From NCBI GenBank assembly GCA_034401795.1, contig CM067374.1, forward strand, positions 136,800,508 through 136,864,507: a stretch of DNA of 64,000 bases, written 5' to 3'. A model generated the notes under the pieces. That model was not told the DNA's origin. It saw nothing but the letters and a program-made list of their open reading frames with translations, and did no database searches. Positions 43,185 to 52,793 of the stretch are shown in pieces. Source of the DNA: Chaetoderma sp. LZ-2023a (lineage: Eukaryota > Mollusca > Caudofoveata > Chaetodermatida > Chaetodermatidae). The translations under genes were made by a program, and so were the position numbers. Numbering within the stretch: position 1 is the first letter of the stretch; every line of letters starts with the position of its first letter.

Positions 43185-43520
43185 CCCTTTCGCTGATGAG
43201 TCCTTGACAAAATTCATTGCTTATGATACGCATCTAGTTCTGTTGGGTGTTTAAATTTGGTCTGACTGGAATCATATTGTTAGCTGTGGATGTAATTGGA
43301 AGGATGTATGTCTGTGTATTTTTATAGTAACCAAAGTCATCTTTATTTAAATAGTTATATTTGTAATGTGCAATAGTTGGATCCTTCGAAACATGTAATT
43401 TAATGTTTGTATTATTCATCTGTCAGCTTCCAGTCAGAGTAATTTCAAAATATTCAACAGTTTTCATAAATTGTTGCTTCTGGACTTAAGCGAGATATAG
43501 GATACTCATCAGGGAAAGGG
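43185..43520. mobile_element. TTAA-type MITE with H1 core (336 bp)
   Basis: Ends CCCTTTCGCTGATGAGTCC / ATACTCATCAGGGAAAGGG. Flanks are CTAA (43181-43184) and TTAA (43521-43524). Inside are TCTGTTGGG..TGACTGGAA and TTCCAGTCAGAGTAATTTCA then AAATATTCAACAG, the H1 arms. Confidence 0.8.
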
Positions 43521-43674
43521 TTAATCACCCATAGGGAGACCACTTTAGAAGAACACATGAGGAGGGAGTATGGCTGTGGAAGTCTGATGGATTTACCCAT
43601 CTCATTAATTTTAGGAAGATCACTACCACCATGGCTCATTAAACATTATGGCTCATCATACACTATATTAGTAT

Positions 43675-43675
43675 C

Positions 43676-43710
<35 letters not shown>
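43675..43710. repeat. (ATA)n microsatellite
   Basis: About 12 ATA units. A C-run follows at 43755-43768. Confidence 0.92.
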
Positions 43711-43713
<3 letters not shown>

Positions 43714-45512
43714 ATCACATACTGGATTACTGTCTTTAAGCTTGATGAAAGACCCTCCCCCCCCCCCCACCTCCCCAACCCTCTCTCCATTACCTCTAGC
43801 AACTTAAAACTGCAGATCTTCCAGCACTAAATGTTAAAAATTGCATATGTACTGTGGGTGCAAGTGGAAAAAATCCACATCTTATATTATTATAATTAAC
43901 TACTAGTAACTCAACCCTCTGGGCCCTACCAGGAATTTACAAAAAAGTGTTACAAACCCTACAGCCAAAAGCTGGAAACTTGCTTAGAACCCTAGCCTAT
44001 AAGCGGTAGTGGCGTGATAGCGGCATAGTGCTACCATGCCAATTATATTAACTATTTTTGGCAAAGTAACAGCTCACTATATATAAAACTATATTTCATT
44101 AGAAAGGGCAATAAAATTCCTTTAAGTACATATAAAATTTGTATGAATTAAATATATTTTAGTTAGTCAACGTGCCTCTCAAAACGGCCACACCGTGTAG
44201 GATAAATACATTGGTCTATTTTTGCAAAGTTTATCGAATTATTATTTTAATTTTACAAATGCCATTGATAAATTTAATCACAATGGTATTAAAACTAACA
44301 GATACCAAAGTTTTGTGAAGGTTTTCATCCGATAAGATGTGAAAATGGCAATTATATTATGTCGTGGTACCGTAAAATTTCGAGAAATTCCGGTCATGAT
44401 TTTGGGGGGTGGGGGGGGGGGGGGGGGGGGGGAGGCCTCATTCGATGTTGAATAATTCCGTTATACATAACCGAACACATACCAGGGTTTCTCAGCGTTG
44501 ACAATGAATAAATGGCAAATTTTATGCTATGTAGCATTACTGGTTGCAATCAGCAATTTAAGAAGCGACCGCGAATGTTTTACACTAAGATTCTATAGCA
44601 TCAGACATTTTTTTGTAGCGGCATCTCCAATAGGAATCGTTTACCGTGAAAGATCGTGAGAGAACGAGCGGAATTTGTAGAATCGTACCCGTATCTAATA
44701 TACGAGTACCAAGCTCATTACCCGTTATTGGCATCACCGTATAACGTGCTATAAGATTGACGCGTCTGATTGGTCGGGAATTCATGAATATTAATTTTTC
44801 TGCCAAGATGGCGACACGATCAGCTGTTTTGCAAAATGGTTGTGTGTTCAAATATGTCAATCTATGCATATTTCTTGTATGCCACAAACTAAAAAGTAGA
44901 CAGATGACTAGATTAACCATATTGCCAATCGGGAAGTGTGACGCCGATATATTTGACAGCTTTCGCATCTCATCTCGGTCTAATTAATGCTAGTAATTTG
45001 AAGAGTAAGTTATCTCGGAAATTGTAAACAAAGACACGCATCGATGATTGAGATTATCGGATTGTTTATCTATAACCCTATTGTTATTTCGCGACCAGAG
45101 GTAAACGAATGGATTTATATATTATTGGTTCTGCTGCTTTCTTACCACAATCTATAACTTTCTCGGTTAAATTAGTCATTGCATAACTGAAAACTTGGGA
45201 AGTAACACCACATTGACTAACAATCATTGATTGATATAAAACTATATATCCACATCTTCTTATCAATGGAACTATGGAACTTACTATGGAACTTACTAAT
45301 TATTCCGTAGAAAACAAATATTTCACTATTGCCCTTGTTACAAACATTCTATCACCATTTACTGTGTGGCCAGTATCCTCTGATCAAAGATATAGAGAAC
45401 CGGGGCCCTGAAACAAACTTGCACTATCATGGAAGTGTGCCCAAAATTAAAAACAATTATCACATTTGAACCTGAAATTCCAGAATTTCACGTTTAGTCA
45501 TTATAAAGGTAA
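43711..45512. other. No gene confirmed; poly-G and a promoter-like patch
   Basis: A G-run of about 30 bases (44402-44432, one T interruption). 44757-44990 reads like a start region on plus: an inverted CCAAT (ATTGG), then CCAAGATGGCGACA with a good Kozak context and about 60 open codons, but the peptide matches nothing I know. Confidence 0.4.
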
Positions 45513-45595
45513 GATGTTGAATATTTTGAATCCAGTTTGAAGCTGGTGCTGCCTTAGCCAGCTTGCAGTCAAATTAGTTTCGAAATGTTCAACAG
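45513..45595. repeat. Hairpin module H1
   Basis: GATGTTGAATATTTTGAATC / TTAGTTTCGAAATGTTCAAC with a diverged centre. Confidence 0.75.
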
Positions 45596-45879
45596 AATTT
45601 AGAAACATTTGTAACAAATTTTTTATTCACTCTTGTCGATTGAAAATGTTAATCCAGTAACTACATGTAGTAGTCATACTCACTTTTTGGACTATATATG
45701 CCCACCATTTATCATATTATTCATTTCTGCGCTAAAATCTGAGGGCGGTGTATGACCATAACAGCCCTTGGCGGGTCATAGTGCTTACCAGTATATCCCT
45801 ATGACCCTGCACCGTACATGTATATTGTTAACCATCTAACATTTGAGTCAAACCAAAACTGCTGCAGTTGTCTAGGAAA

Positions 45880-45965
45880 ATGTCAATTTTCTGACCAAAG
45901 TAACATTATTTTTGAAAATGTATCACTGGAATGACTGGCTCTTGGTCTGCATATGGGCATTGTCT
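45880..45965. repeat. Half of hairpin module H2
   Basis: Only one arm remains: TTTTTGAAAATGTATCACTG then GAATGACTGGCTC. Confidence 0.65.
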
Positions 45966-46419
45966 ATGAGAAAATGGGAATTTTCATGAAAAAATTTGAT
46001 TGTTAAAGTCTTAATATAACTCTTAGAATTTTCCTATTTCTAACTTATTGTTCATATTTTTTTCAGGTGAGCGGACAATGGCTTAAAAACATCAGAGACG
46101 TTCTTCTACTAAGTGGGCTGATGGATTTACTAACATGGATTTTATAAAGAGAAAAATTAGTTGATCTGTGTAAAATAAGACTGCTAAGACTGCTGGGATA
46201 TTGCAATTGCCTCCATTCATCTGTCTATCCATCCATCTCCAAAAGCTTTTGGTAGAATTCAATCAAAATTGTTAATGTAAATTACTGATATGATTATGAA
46301 TTCGGAGACACCGTATACACTAGGCTCCATCGCAATGAATCAGCCAAGAACGACGCAAATATGATTCGACGGCAGTGAAACATACAACATAAATCTGCAC
46401 ACGAGCAAAGTAAGATTAA

Positions 46420-46474
46420 CCCTTTTTCCGATGAATTCCCAATACCTCATTTTAATGATACCATAAAGCAAAAA
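46420..46474. mobile_element. Left part of a TTAA MITE split by DIRS C2
   Basis: TTAA at 46416-46419, then CCCTTTTTCCGATGAATTCC. The sequence stops at the DIRS boundary and resumes at 59476. The two parts total 203 bp, the size of the intact MITEs in this window. Confidence 0.8.
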
Positions 46475-46815
46475 CCCCCACAGACCCCCCTTGCGGGTTG
46501 GTCTGTTGTTTTATTAACCACTATAAAAACATACTCACCGTTCAATCACTACTTACTAAATCAATTATCTGCATTTTGCTATCAGAATAAGATTTTCATG
46601 CCTGCATACACACCTCCCCATGCCATGCCTAATCCTATTCCTATGGACCCTCAACCAGGCTACTGGTTGAGTCCCATCTCCCGCCTACCATCAGGTATAG
46701 ACTGGCACCAGTCTATACTCACCTCATAGTGACGCTTGTCGCTAAGCGTGCTCGCGCCTGCGCATTAGAGCCCGAATAGGGAACAGATTCACTTTTCTAA
46801 ATTTAAGTGCAAAAT
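46475..46815 (-). repeat. 3' inverted terminal repeat of DIRS C2
   Basis: Inverse of 59185-59475 over about 300 bp, with the 24-bp palindrome at 46695-46718. The outermost part (CCCCCACAGACCCCCC to TTAACCACTATAAAAACATA) differs from the other end, and both are represented in the internal complementary region. Confidence 0.88.
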
Positions 46816-46867
46816 ATTTAAAGTCTGATTCTCAAATCTTACCACGCGGGGTGGTTGAGGCCGGGTC

Positions 46868-47000
46868 GTAGTGATTGAATGGTAAGTATGTTTTTATAGT
46901 GGTTAATAAAACAACAGACCAACCCGCAAGGGGGGTCTGTGGGGGGGTTGTTATTACACCACAAAAACATCCATTACCGTTCAATCACTACTTGCTAAAC
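46868..47000 (-). repeat. Internal complementary region of DIRS C2
   Basis: 46868-46947 is complementary to the left end. 46948-47000 (GTTGTTATTACACCACAAAA onward) is complementary to the right end at 59420-59475. Confidence 0.88.
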
Positions 47001-47275
47001 CCGTAGATTTGGTCAGTGCCCCATGTCCACATAAGGTGGGAGGAGATTAGAGAATCAATAAAACAGGATAAAAATCAAACCAATCTTATCCAAATGTTAA
47101 TAACATAACATAATAGTGCATTTAGCTCAATCACACCGTGATTAGCAAATAAGAACAACTTGAACTTAAAGAAATAAATAAAAACCAAAAGAAGACTGTC
47201 ACCATTTCTCACCGACGCATAGTCCTAACGAAAATGGTGGGAAGTGCTTGGTAAATAGTCTTCGGCTTTTTTAGT

Positions 47276-48250
47276 TAAAAGTGGAAATGTTACGAAAGAA
47301 GGAAGCTGCTGCACTCTGGTCTTTGAGATAAAAGGATGTAAAGGTGTATTCACATTTCCCTCCTGCCACCTGCATGATCTCATCTAAAGACGAACCCTAA
47401 AAAAGAGCGAAAGAAGTAGCCATACCTCTTACGTCATCGGCTTTAATAAGGGAGAGATTAATTTGATCCGGTGAGGCTATCTCATAACAAAGCTTAATTG
47501 TTCTCTCAAAAATCCATCTGACAATCGAAGAATTTGAGACCGACTTAGATAACTCTTCCTCGTAGGAAAAACATAAATGAGATGGATCGACTCTTATAAC
47601 ATCTGATCACTGATTGAAGGTTCCTAATGCCGTAATAGGACACCAAAATTTTTCGGATGGCGACAGACGAAAAAGATTTTTAAATGATCGGACTAGCAGG
47701 ATAGCGGTTAGTTTGAGTTTTAGATAAAAAATTCCTTCTGGGATATAAAACCAAGCCGTCTCCTGAAACTATAAATCTCTCCTTTTCAGCAGAAAGAGCA
47801 TGAATCTCTTGAACACCTTCTAGCAGAGGCTGTAGCAACAAGAAAAAACAGCTTTGACAATTAAAAACAAAACCAAGCTTACTACTGGTAGAAGAAATAG
47901 GTTCAAAATGGCGACCTGCCAAAACTTGAAGAACCAAAGCCAAACTCCAGGAAGGTAAAGGCTTAGCAATCGGAGGACGAATATTACTTAGACCTCTAAT
48001 AAAGCTATTAAAAGTCTTAGTATTCTTGACATCGGCATACAGAAGACAAGGAAGGGATGACACCAGAGAAAATCTATACTCCCTGAACGTAATAACTGAC
48101 AAATGAAAATAACCAAACAGATAAGATAAAAAATCTAATAATTTGGGTATAGAAACAGAATCGGGCACGAAACCTTGGTCTGAACATCATTCACCTAAAT
48201 TTTTAAGTCGACACCTTGTAAACTCGACGGGTCGAATCCCTTCTGGCAGA
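47276..48250 (-). pseudogene. Tyrosine recombinase remnant (DIRS C2)
   Basis: It reads NTKTFNSFIRGLSNIRPPIA, PSWSLALVLQVLAG, EIHALSAEKERFIVSGDG and RRNFLSKTQTNRYP. After frame changes it continues SSIVRWIFERTIKLC, KADDVRGMATSFALF, a stop, then EIMQV and FTSFYLKD. The order matches the recombinase of DIRS A. The first catalytic Arg region is altered (Q before EIHALS), the H of H-x-x-R is D, and the W-H pair is lost, so it is inactive. It ends at TAA near 47276. Confidence 0.85.
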
Positions 48251-48251
48251 G

Positions 48252-49026
48252 TCAATCATTTCCTGAGATCAGAAGAAACCTTATTCTCGAGGACTTCAGA
48301 CTCGAGATTCTCCAGACACACAGACTAAAATTTATTGGATTTGGATGCACACAAAGACCTCTTACTTGAGATAGAAGATCCTGGTATACTGGAAGAAGAA
48401 GAGGGAAATCTACCAGAAAATCTAGAAGGTCTAAAAACCAAATCCTCTTTGGCCAAAAGGGAGCTATCAGAAGAATTTCGCAAACCTGATCCTTGACCCT
48501 CTTCAAAACTAACTGAATCAAAATCGTTCGAGAGAAGGCATAGGCGAACATTCCTGTCCACTACTGAGACAGAGCATCCACCCCCAGGGCTTGACCGTCC
48601 GGAAAAGGAGACATGAAAGCGAAGATCTGAGCATTCAGAGAGGCCGCGAACATATCTACTAGAGGACAATCCATAAGACTAAACCTCATTCCTCCTTCTA
48701 AAAATGAAAGAAAAACCCCATGGCAATGACTGAACGAATCGAGATTTAGAAGCCTAACAGACAATCCAACCAATGCACAGAAGCCTGGATCTACTTTCCA
48801 ATGAATAGCCTCTTCTATAGACTCCTTGACAATCATAGACAAACAACAACCCCTCTAAAGCTAATAGCTTCTAATAATAAGGAACAGAAGACCATTTTGG
48901 AAGAAGAGACTACATAGAAGGATTCTAGATCCAAGAATATCTAGCCCTTTTAATAAGGGCCACCCTTAAAGAAGAGTCAAACTTACTATATGCTAAAGAG
49001 GACTGCTCACAGAAAACACATAGATT
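48252..49026 (-). pseudogene. DIRS C2 RT remnant, internally deleted, cut by DIRS A
   Basis: From the insertion at 49026 it reads YSWI, SLLPKWSSVPYY, KLLALE and SMIVKESIEEAIHWKVDPGF. It then jumps across a deletion of the RT palm and RNase H to LVDMFAASLNAQIFAFMSPF and GVDALSQ of the methyltransferase-like domain. It aligns with copy C1 at 1020-1260, which places the DIRS A insertion inside the N-terminal part of this RT. Confidence 0.8.
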
Positions 49027-49225
49027 GCAGGAAATTTCAATTTCCCTTTCTCCGAGATCTAACAATACTCACCATTCTGTTACTTCTGATATACAGCTGG
49101 CCCTGACAGCGGTTCTAGGATTATAGACTTAGAAAGCTTTACCGACTCCTGGGAACCGGGTACTCGGCTCCCAACTGCCGAGTACCCGTTTACCATAGAG
49201 CTCATATTGTTTGCATAGCCACCAA
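49027..49225 (-). repeat. 3' inverted terminal repeat of DIRS A
   Basis: Inverse of 55845-56010. Contains a perfect 12-bp stem hairpin at 49157-49188 (CGGGTACTCGGC, 8-base loop, complement). Confidence 0.92.
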
Positions 49226-49273
49226 ACAAGAGAAAACTATGGCTTGCCTCCGTGGGGCTGGGAGGCTGGGTCC

Positions 49274-49377
49274 GTAACAGAATGGTGAGTATTGTTAGAT
49301 CTCGGAGAAAGGGAAATTGAAATTTCCTGCATTCTCCTTCGATCAATACTCACCATTCTGTTACTTCTGATATACAC
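49274..49377 (-). repeat. Internal complementary region of DIRS A
   Basis: 49274-49330 is complementary to 49027-49083. 49331-49377 is complementary to the right end at 55964-56010. It bridges the two ends and would template the circle junction. Confidence 0.92.
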
Positions 49378-49875
49378 CAGATTTGATCAGTAACCTGGTG
49401 GGAAGGGGCAAGCCATAAATGCTAATTTTGCCCCTTGGAGAAAGATTTTAGACTTCAAACTTGACTAACGGAGACCTAAAAGGACCGTCAAGTTCACGGA
49501 ACCGAATCACATTCGCGTCACAGCCCCCCCCCCCTTTTTCCTCCTAAGAAAAGGGAGAGAACTAACGAACATGTATCTCGCCTGAAAACACCAATATGCC
49601 AAGAGGGTTAACTACTCCCTGCATATTCCATGTATTAGCCTGGGAATGAGCATGAATATATAAAATGAATGAACATGATACATATACATAATACAAAAAA
49701 CTCTCACTTATTGAATTACCTTATGATAACAGGACTTCAGACGTACCGCCTCCAACCATTCACCGGTTCGGCCATCAGTGACACAATCTGGTTGACATCC
49801 TCTCGCCTGACCATGCCTGCTTTAGGTTCTTTTCTTACCAAAGTGAGAAAAGGGGAAAAGCAGTGTGGTCACTAA
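49378..49875. other. DIRS A 3' non-coding region
   Basis: No gene. A C-run lies at 49525-49536. The recombinase stop lies at 49876. Confidence 0.6.
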
Positions 49876-50830
49876 CTATCGTTTCAAAACAGCTAAAGCG
49901 AGTGGATTGGCTGAGTCTGACACATCCCTCATATAGTAATCCGTAAATGAGGACTCACAGTGCCATTGTGCAACGGCCATGATGTCCTCTAACGGAACAC
50001 CATTGTAAAGGGCGGTCGAGGCGGCTATTCCTCTGACATCGTGTGCCCTTACGCCCTGCACCTGGTGCCCAGTCGCCATCTCGTGAGTAGTCTGAATGCA
50101 TTCGACCACCCAACGAGAGATAGTATCCATGGATGCGGCGCCATAAGGCTTTTTATGGCAGATCCACAGATGTCTGGCATCACGATCAAACCTAGTTAAC
50201 TTCGGTATAATGATCGGTTTGCCGGGATATCTCAAAGATTGGTTCTTTGACATAAATTCTGCTCTTGGCAGAAGACGCAGACCTTCTCCAGAAACAATAA
50301 ATCGGTTCCTCTCTGCCGAAAGCGCATGGATCTCACTGCGCCTTCTAGCTGAGGAAGCTGCCAATAGAAAGGCCGCCTTTAGAGTCAAATGCTTTAGACT
50401 AGCCGAACGCAACGGTTCGAAAGGGTGCTTGGCCAGTACATTAAGCACTAAAGATAGACTCCAGGCTGGAATGACTACCGGTTGTCTCGGGCGGAGATTG
50501 CTCATTCCCTTCAACATCACATTTAACTGGGCCACCTCTGGACTATCCCTGTTGGCTAGACAAGGGATAACTGATGCCAAAGCTGACTTGTATCCAGCAA
50601 CTGTGACGGGAGCTAGTCCTGAAAAGAACAGCTCACAGAGAAAGTCTGCTATTTGCTGAATAGTGGATTGAAAGGTATCAATACCCTTTTCTTCACACCA
50701 GTCTGCAAATCTGTTAACCTTGTTGTTATATGACTTGAAGGTTGACCTCCTTCTCGCAGCCGCGATGAAATCAGCAGCCTGTCGAGAAAAGCCTTCCGAC
50801 GTGGAACGTTGTTTGACAACATCCACGCAG
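49876..50830 (-). CDS. DIRS tyrosine recombinase (integrase)
   Basis: About 315 residues at the end of a long open frame (the frame opens at 52671, but its first two thirds are the overlap shadow of the RT gene). N-terminal SAM-like core-binding part: DFIAAARRRSTFKSYNNKV and FADWCEEKG. Catalytic part: AASSARRRSEIHALSAERN (first Arg), VRAHDVRGIAAST (H-x-x-R), AVAQWHCESSFTDYYMRD (W-H and the Tyr nucleophile). It would integrate the circular DNA copy by site-specific recombination. Compared with DIRS B it lacks about 17 residues between PIIIPK and LTRFDRDARHLW (no CPVRALNRY block). The start codon is unknown; expression probably uses the overlap with the RT ORF. Confidence 0.92.
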
Positions 50831-52793
50831 TCAATTTGAACATTTCGGGACGCTCGTGTAGGAAGCGTCCCTTGGCCTGGGAGATTATGTTCGGAATCTC
50901 GGGCAACTGCACAGGATTTTCCACCAGCAGATCTAGAAGATCCGTGAACCACGCCCTGCTCGGCCAATACGGCGCTATTAGCAGGACGAGACACGGTTCC
51001 TCCCTGACCTTCACCAATACCTTCGGTAGAAGAATGGTGGGTGGGTACGCGTAAGCGTGCATCCCTCTCCAGCTTATCGCCAGAGCGTCTGTATCGACGG
51101 CATTTGGATCTGGAATCGGCGAGACATATGTCATGATTTGAGCATTTTCCTTTGTGGCGAACAAGTCCACGTTGGGTTTGCCCCAATGCTCGAAGATCCG
51201 TCGCAGAACCGGAGGGTTGAGGGACCATTCTGTTGGCAAGATTCTCTGTCTGCGAGACAAAGCATCCGCCAGAATGTTCAATCGGCCAGGAATATGAGCT
51301 GCTTGGCGATTTATATATGATACTACTGTCGAATTGTCCGACCGTATCAATATCACCTTGCCCCTGATCATCGGAAGGAACTCTTCCAACGCCAGTTCCA
51401 CTGCCATCATTTCCAACAGATTGATATGCAGCTGACTCTCCAGGAGAGTCCATGTGCCCGAGACCTGGTGTTCTCCCAGGCAGGCACCCCACCCTTCCAG
51501 CGATGCATCCGTGTAGACGGACAGCTGGGGGTGGGGTAGGTGCAGCGAAACCCCTAACAGGAGATTCTGACGCTGTTTCCACCAGAGAAGATGCGATATT
51601 ATCGGCTCCAAAACTGGCACCAGTTTTGACAGGGGTTCTGTTCTCTGTTTCCACAGAGACATCAGATACAACTGGATAGGCCTTCGCATTAGAGCAGCGT
51701 ACGGGATAACCTGCTCCATGGAGACCATCATGCCCAGCATCTGAAGGAACCGCCTCGCCTGAATGTGGTTTCCCACTCGAAAACTCCTGAGGATGGCTAA
51801 CAGAGACACCACTCTGGGCTCTGACGGGTAAACCCTGCCCTCCTCGAGGTCGAATCGCATCCCCAAATAAACGAAATGTTGAGTGGGCGTCAACTCGGAT
51901 TTCTCCTCGTTGACTATCCAGCCTAGATCTGAAAGTAACTTCAGAGTCAGAGCAGTATCCACGTTCAACCTGGCTGCCGAGTCTGCCTTGAGCAGCCAGT
52001 CGTCTATGTAGGTGTGTAGCGCCACGTTCTCTTTTCTGAGAAACGCTGTCACCGCAAGGACCACTCTCGTGAAAACCCTCGGAGCTGTCGACAGGCCGAA
52101 CGGGAGAACTGTAAACTCCCATACTTGATTCTGAAACGCAAATCTCAGAAACCTGTGCCAACTCCGATTCATAGGAATGTGGAAATATGCATCTTTCAGA
52201 TCGATCGATACACACCACATTCCTTTCCTCAATCCCGCCATTACCGACCTCGGCGTTTCCATCTGGAACCGAGGCGTATGGATAAACCAATTTAATGGCC
52301 TGAGATTGAGTATGGGTCTCCATCCCCCTGTGCTCTTGGGGACAAGGAACATGTTTGAATAGAAGCCTGGAGTGTTTCGGTTTGCTGGTTTTATTGCTCC
52401 CTTCAGAAGCAAACCCGACACTTCCTTTTGAACGGCTTCTAACTTGTCTGGCTCCCTTGGTACGGGTGTCCAGACAGGTGCCAAAGACAGATTTTGTGGT
52501 GGAAAGTCCCACCACTCCGGCATGTAACCCTGGGATAACCATCCCAGGACCAGACTGTCTGACGTCACACCTCGCCAGGCCTCGACGAAACGCATGAGCC
52601 TTCCACCCACCATAGACGCCTCGACGTCTAACGGGGTTGTCCGGCTCGCAGTCCGCCCCCCCCCCCCCCACCCCCCTTTCTTAACGAGAGAGAGTGAGAA
52701 CCATTTCGTTCTAGGCACGACGGGTATAACTGGCACCGCTGTTCCTGTCGCACAGGCGCGGTCCAGGCGGATATGAAGGGAGCTTTCGTACCC
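50649..52793 (-). CDS. DIRS RT, RNase H and methyltransferase-like polyprotein
   Basis: About 700 residues. RT: TGGWRPILNLRPLN, VSIDLKDAYFHIPM (motif A), LPFGLSTAPRVFTRV, TYIDDWLLKA (motif C). RNase H: VYTDASLEGWGACLG, LLEMMAVELAL, IRSDNSTVVSYINRQ, HIPGRLNILADALSRR, so all four acidic positions are present. About 28 residues are missing between YINRQ and AAHIPG. The last part (NVDLFATKENAQIMTYVSP, DTDALA, MHAYAYPPTILLPKVL, LIAPYWPSRAWFTDLLD) is the DIRS DAM-methyltransferase-like domain. The frame is open from directly after the gag TGA at 52794-52796 and is the same frame as gag. The first ATG is near 52610. It overlaps the recombinase ORF by about 180 bp. Confidence 0.93.
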   Translation of the reverse strand, partial: GYESSLHIRLDRACATGTAVPVIPVVPRTKWFSLSLVKKGGWGGGGRTASRTTPLDVEASMVGGRLMRFVEAWRGVTSDSLVLGWLSQGYMPEWWDFPPQNLSLAPVWTPVPREPDKLEAVQKEVSGLLLKGAIKPANRNTPGFYSNMFLVPKSTGGWRPILNLRPLNWFIHTPRFQMETPRSVMAGLRKGMWCVSIDLKDAYFHIPMNRSWHRFLRFAFQNQVWEFTVLPFGLSTAPRVFTRVVLAVTAFLRKENVALHTYIDDWLLKADSAARLNVDTALTLKLLSDLGWIVNEEKSELTPTQHFVYLGMRFDLEEGRVYPSEPRVVSLLAILRSFRVGNHIQARRFLQMLGMMVSMEQVIPYAALMRRPIQLYLMSLWKQRTEPLSKLVPVLEPIISHLLWWKQRQNLLLGVSLHLPHPQLSVYTDASLEGWGACLGEHQVSGTWTLLESQLHINLLEMMAVELALEEFLPMIRGKVILIRSDNSTVVSYINRQAAHIPGRLNILADALSRRQRILPTEWSLNPPVLRRIFEHWGKPNVDLFATKENAQIMTYVSPIPDPNAVDTDALAISWRGMHAYAYPPTILLPKVLVKVREEPCLVLLIAPYWPSRAWFTDLLDLLVENPVQLPEIPNIISQAKGRFLHERPEMFKLTAWMLSNNVPRRKAFLDRLLISSRLREGGQPSSHITTRLTDLQTGVKKRVLIPFNPLFSK
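52656..52676. repeat. C-run in the N-terminal part of RT ORF
   Basis: Fourteen C, one A, six C. It encodes a Gly-rich stretch in the RT frame. Length error or slippage here would change which frame is open. Confidence 0.9.

Noticed and set aside
44585..44968. 127-codon minus ORF as the missing first EED exon
   Set aside because: No acidic/Lys-rich EED N-terminus and no suitable donor. The real first exon remains unfound.
50830..52671. First two thirds of the 931-codon frame that ends in the recombinase
   Set aside because: Alternate-frame shadow of the RT gene; no motif of its own.
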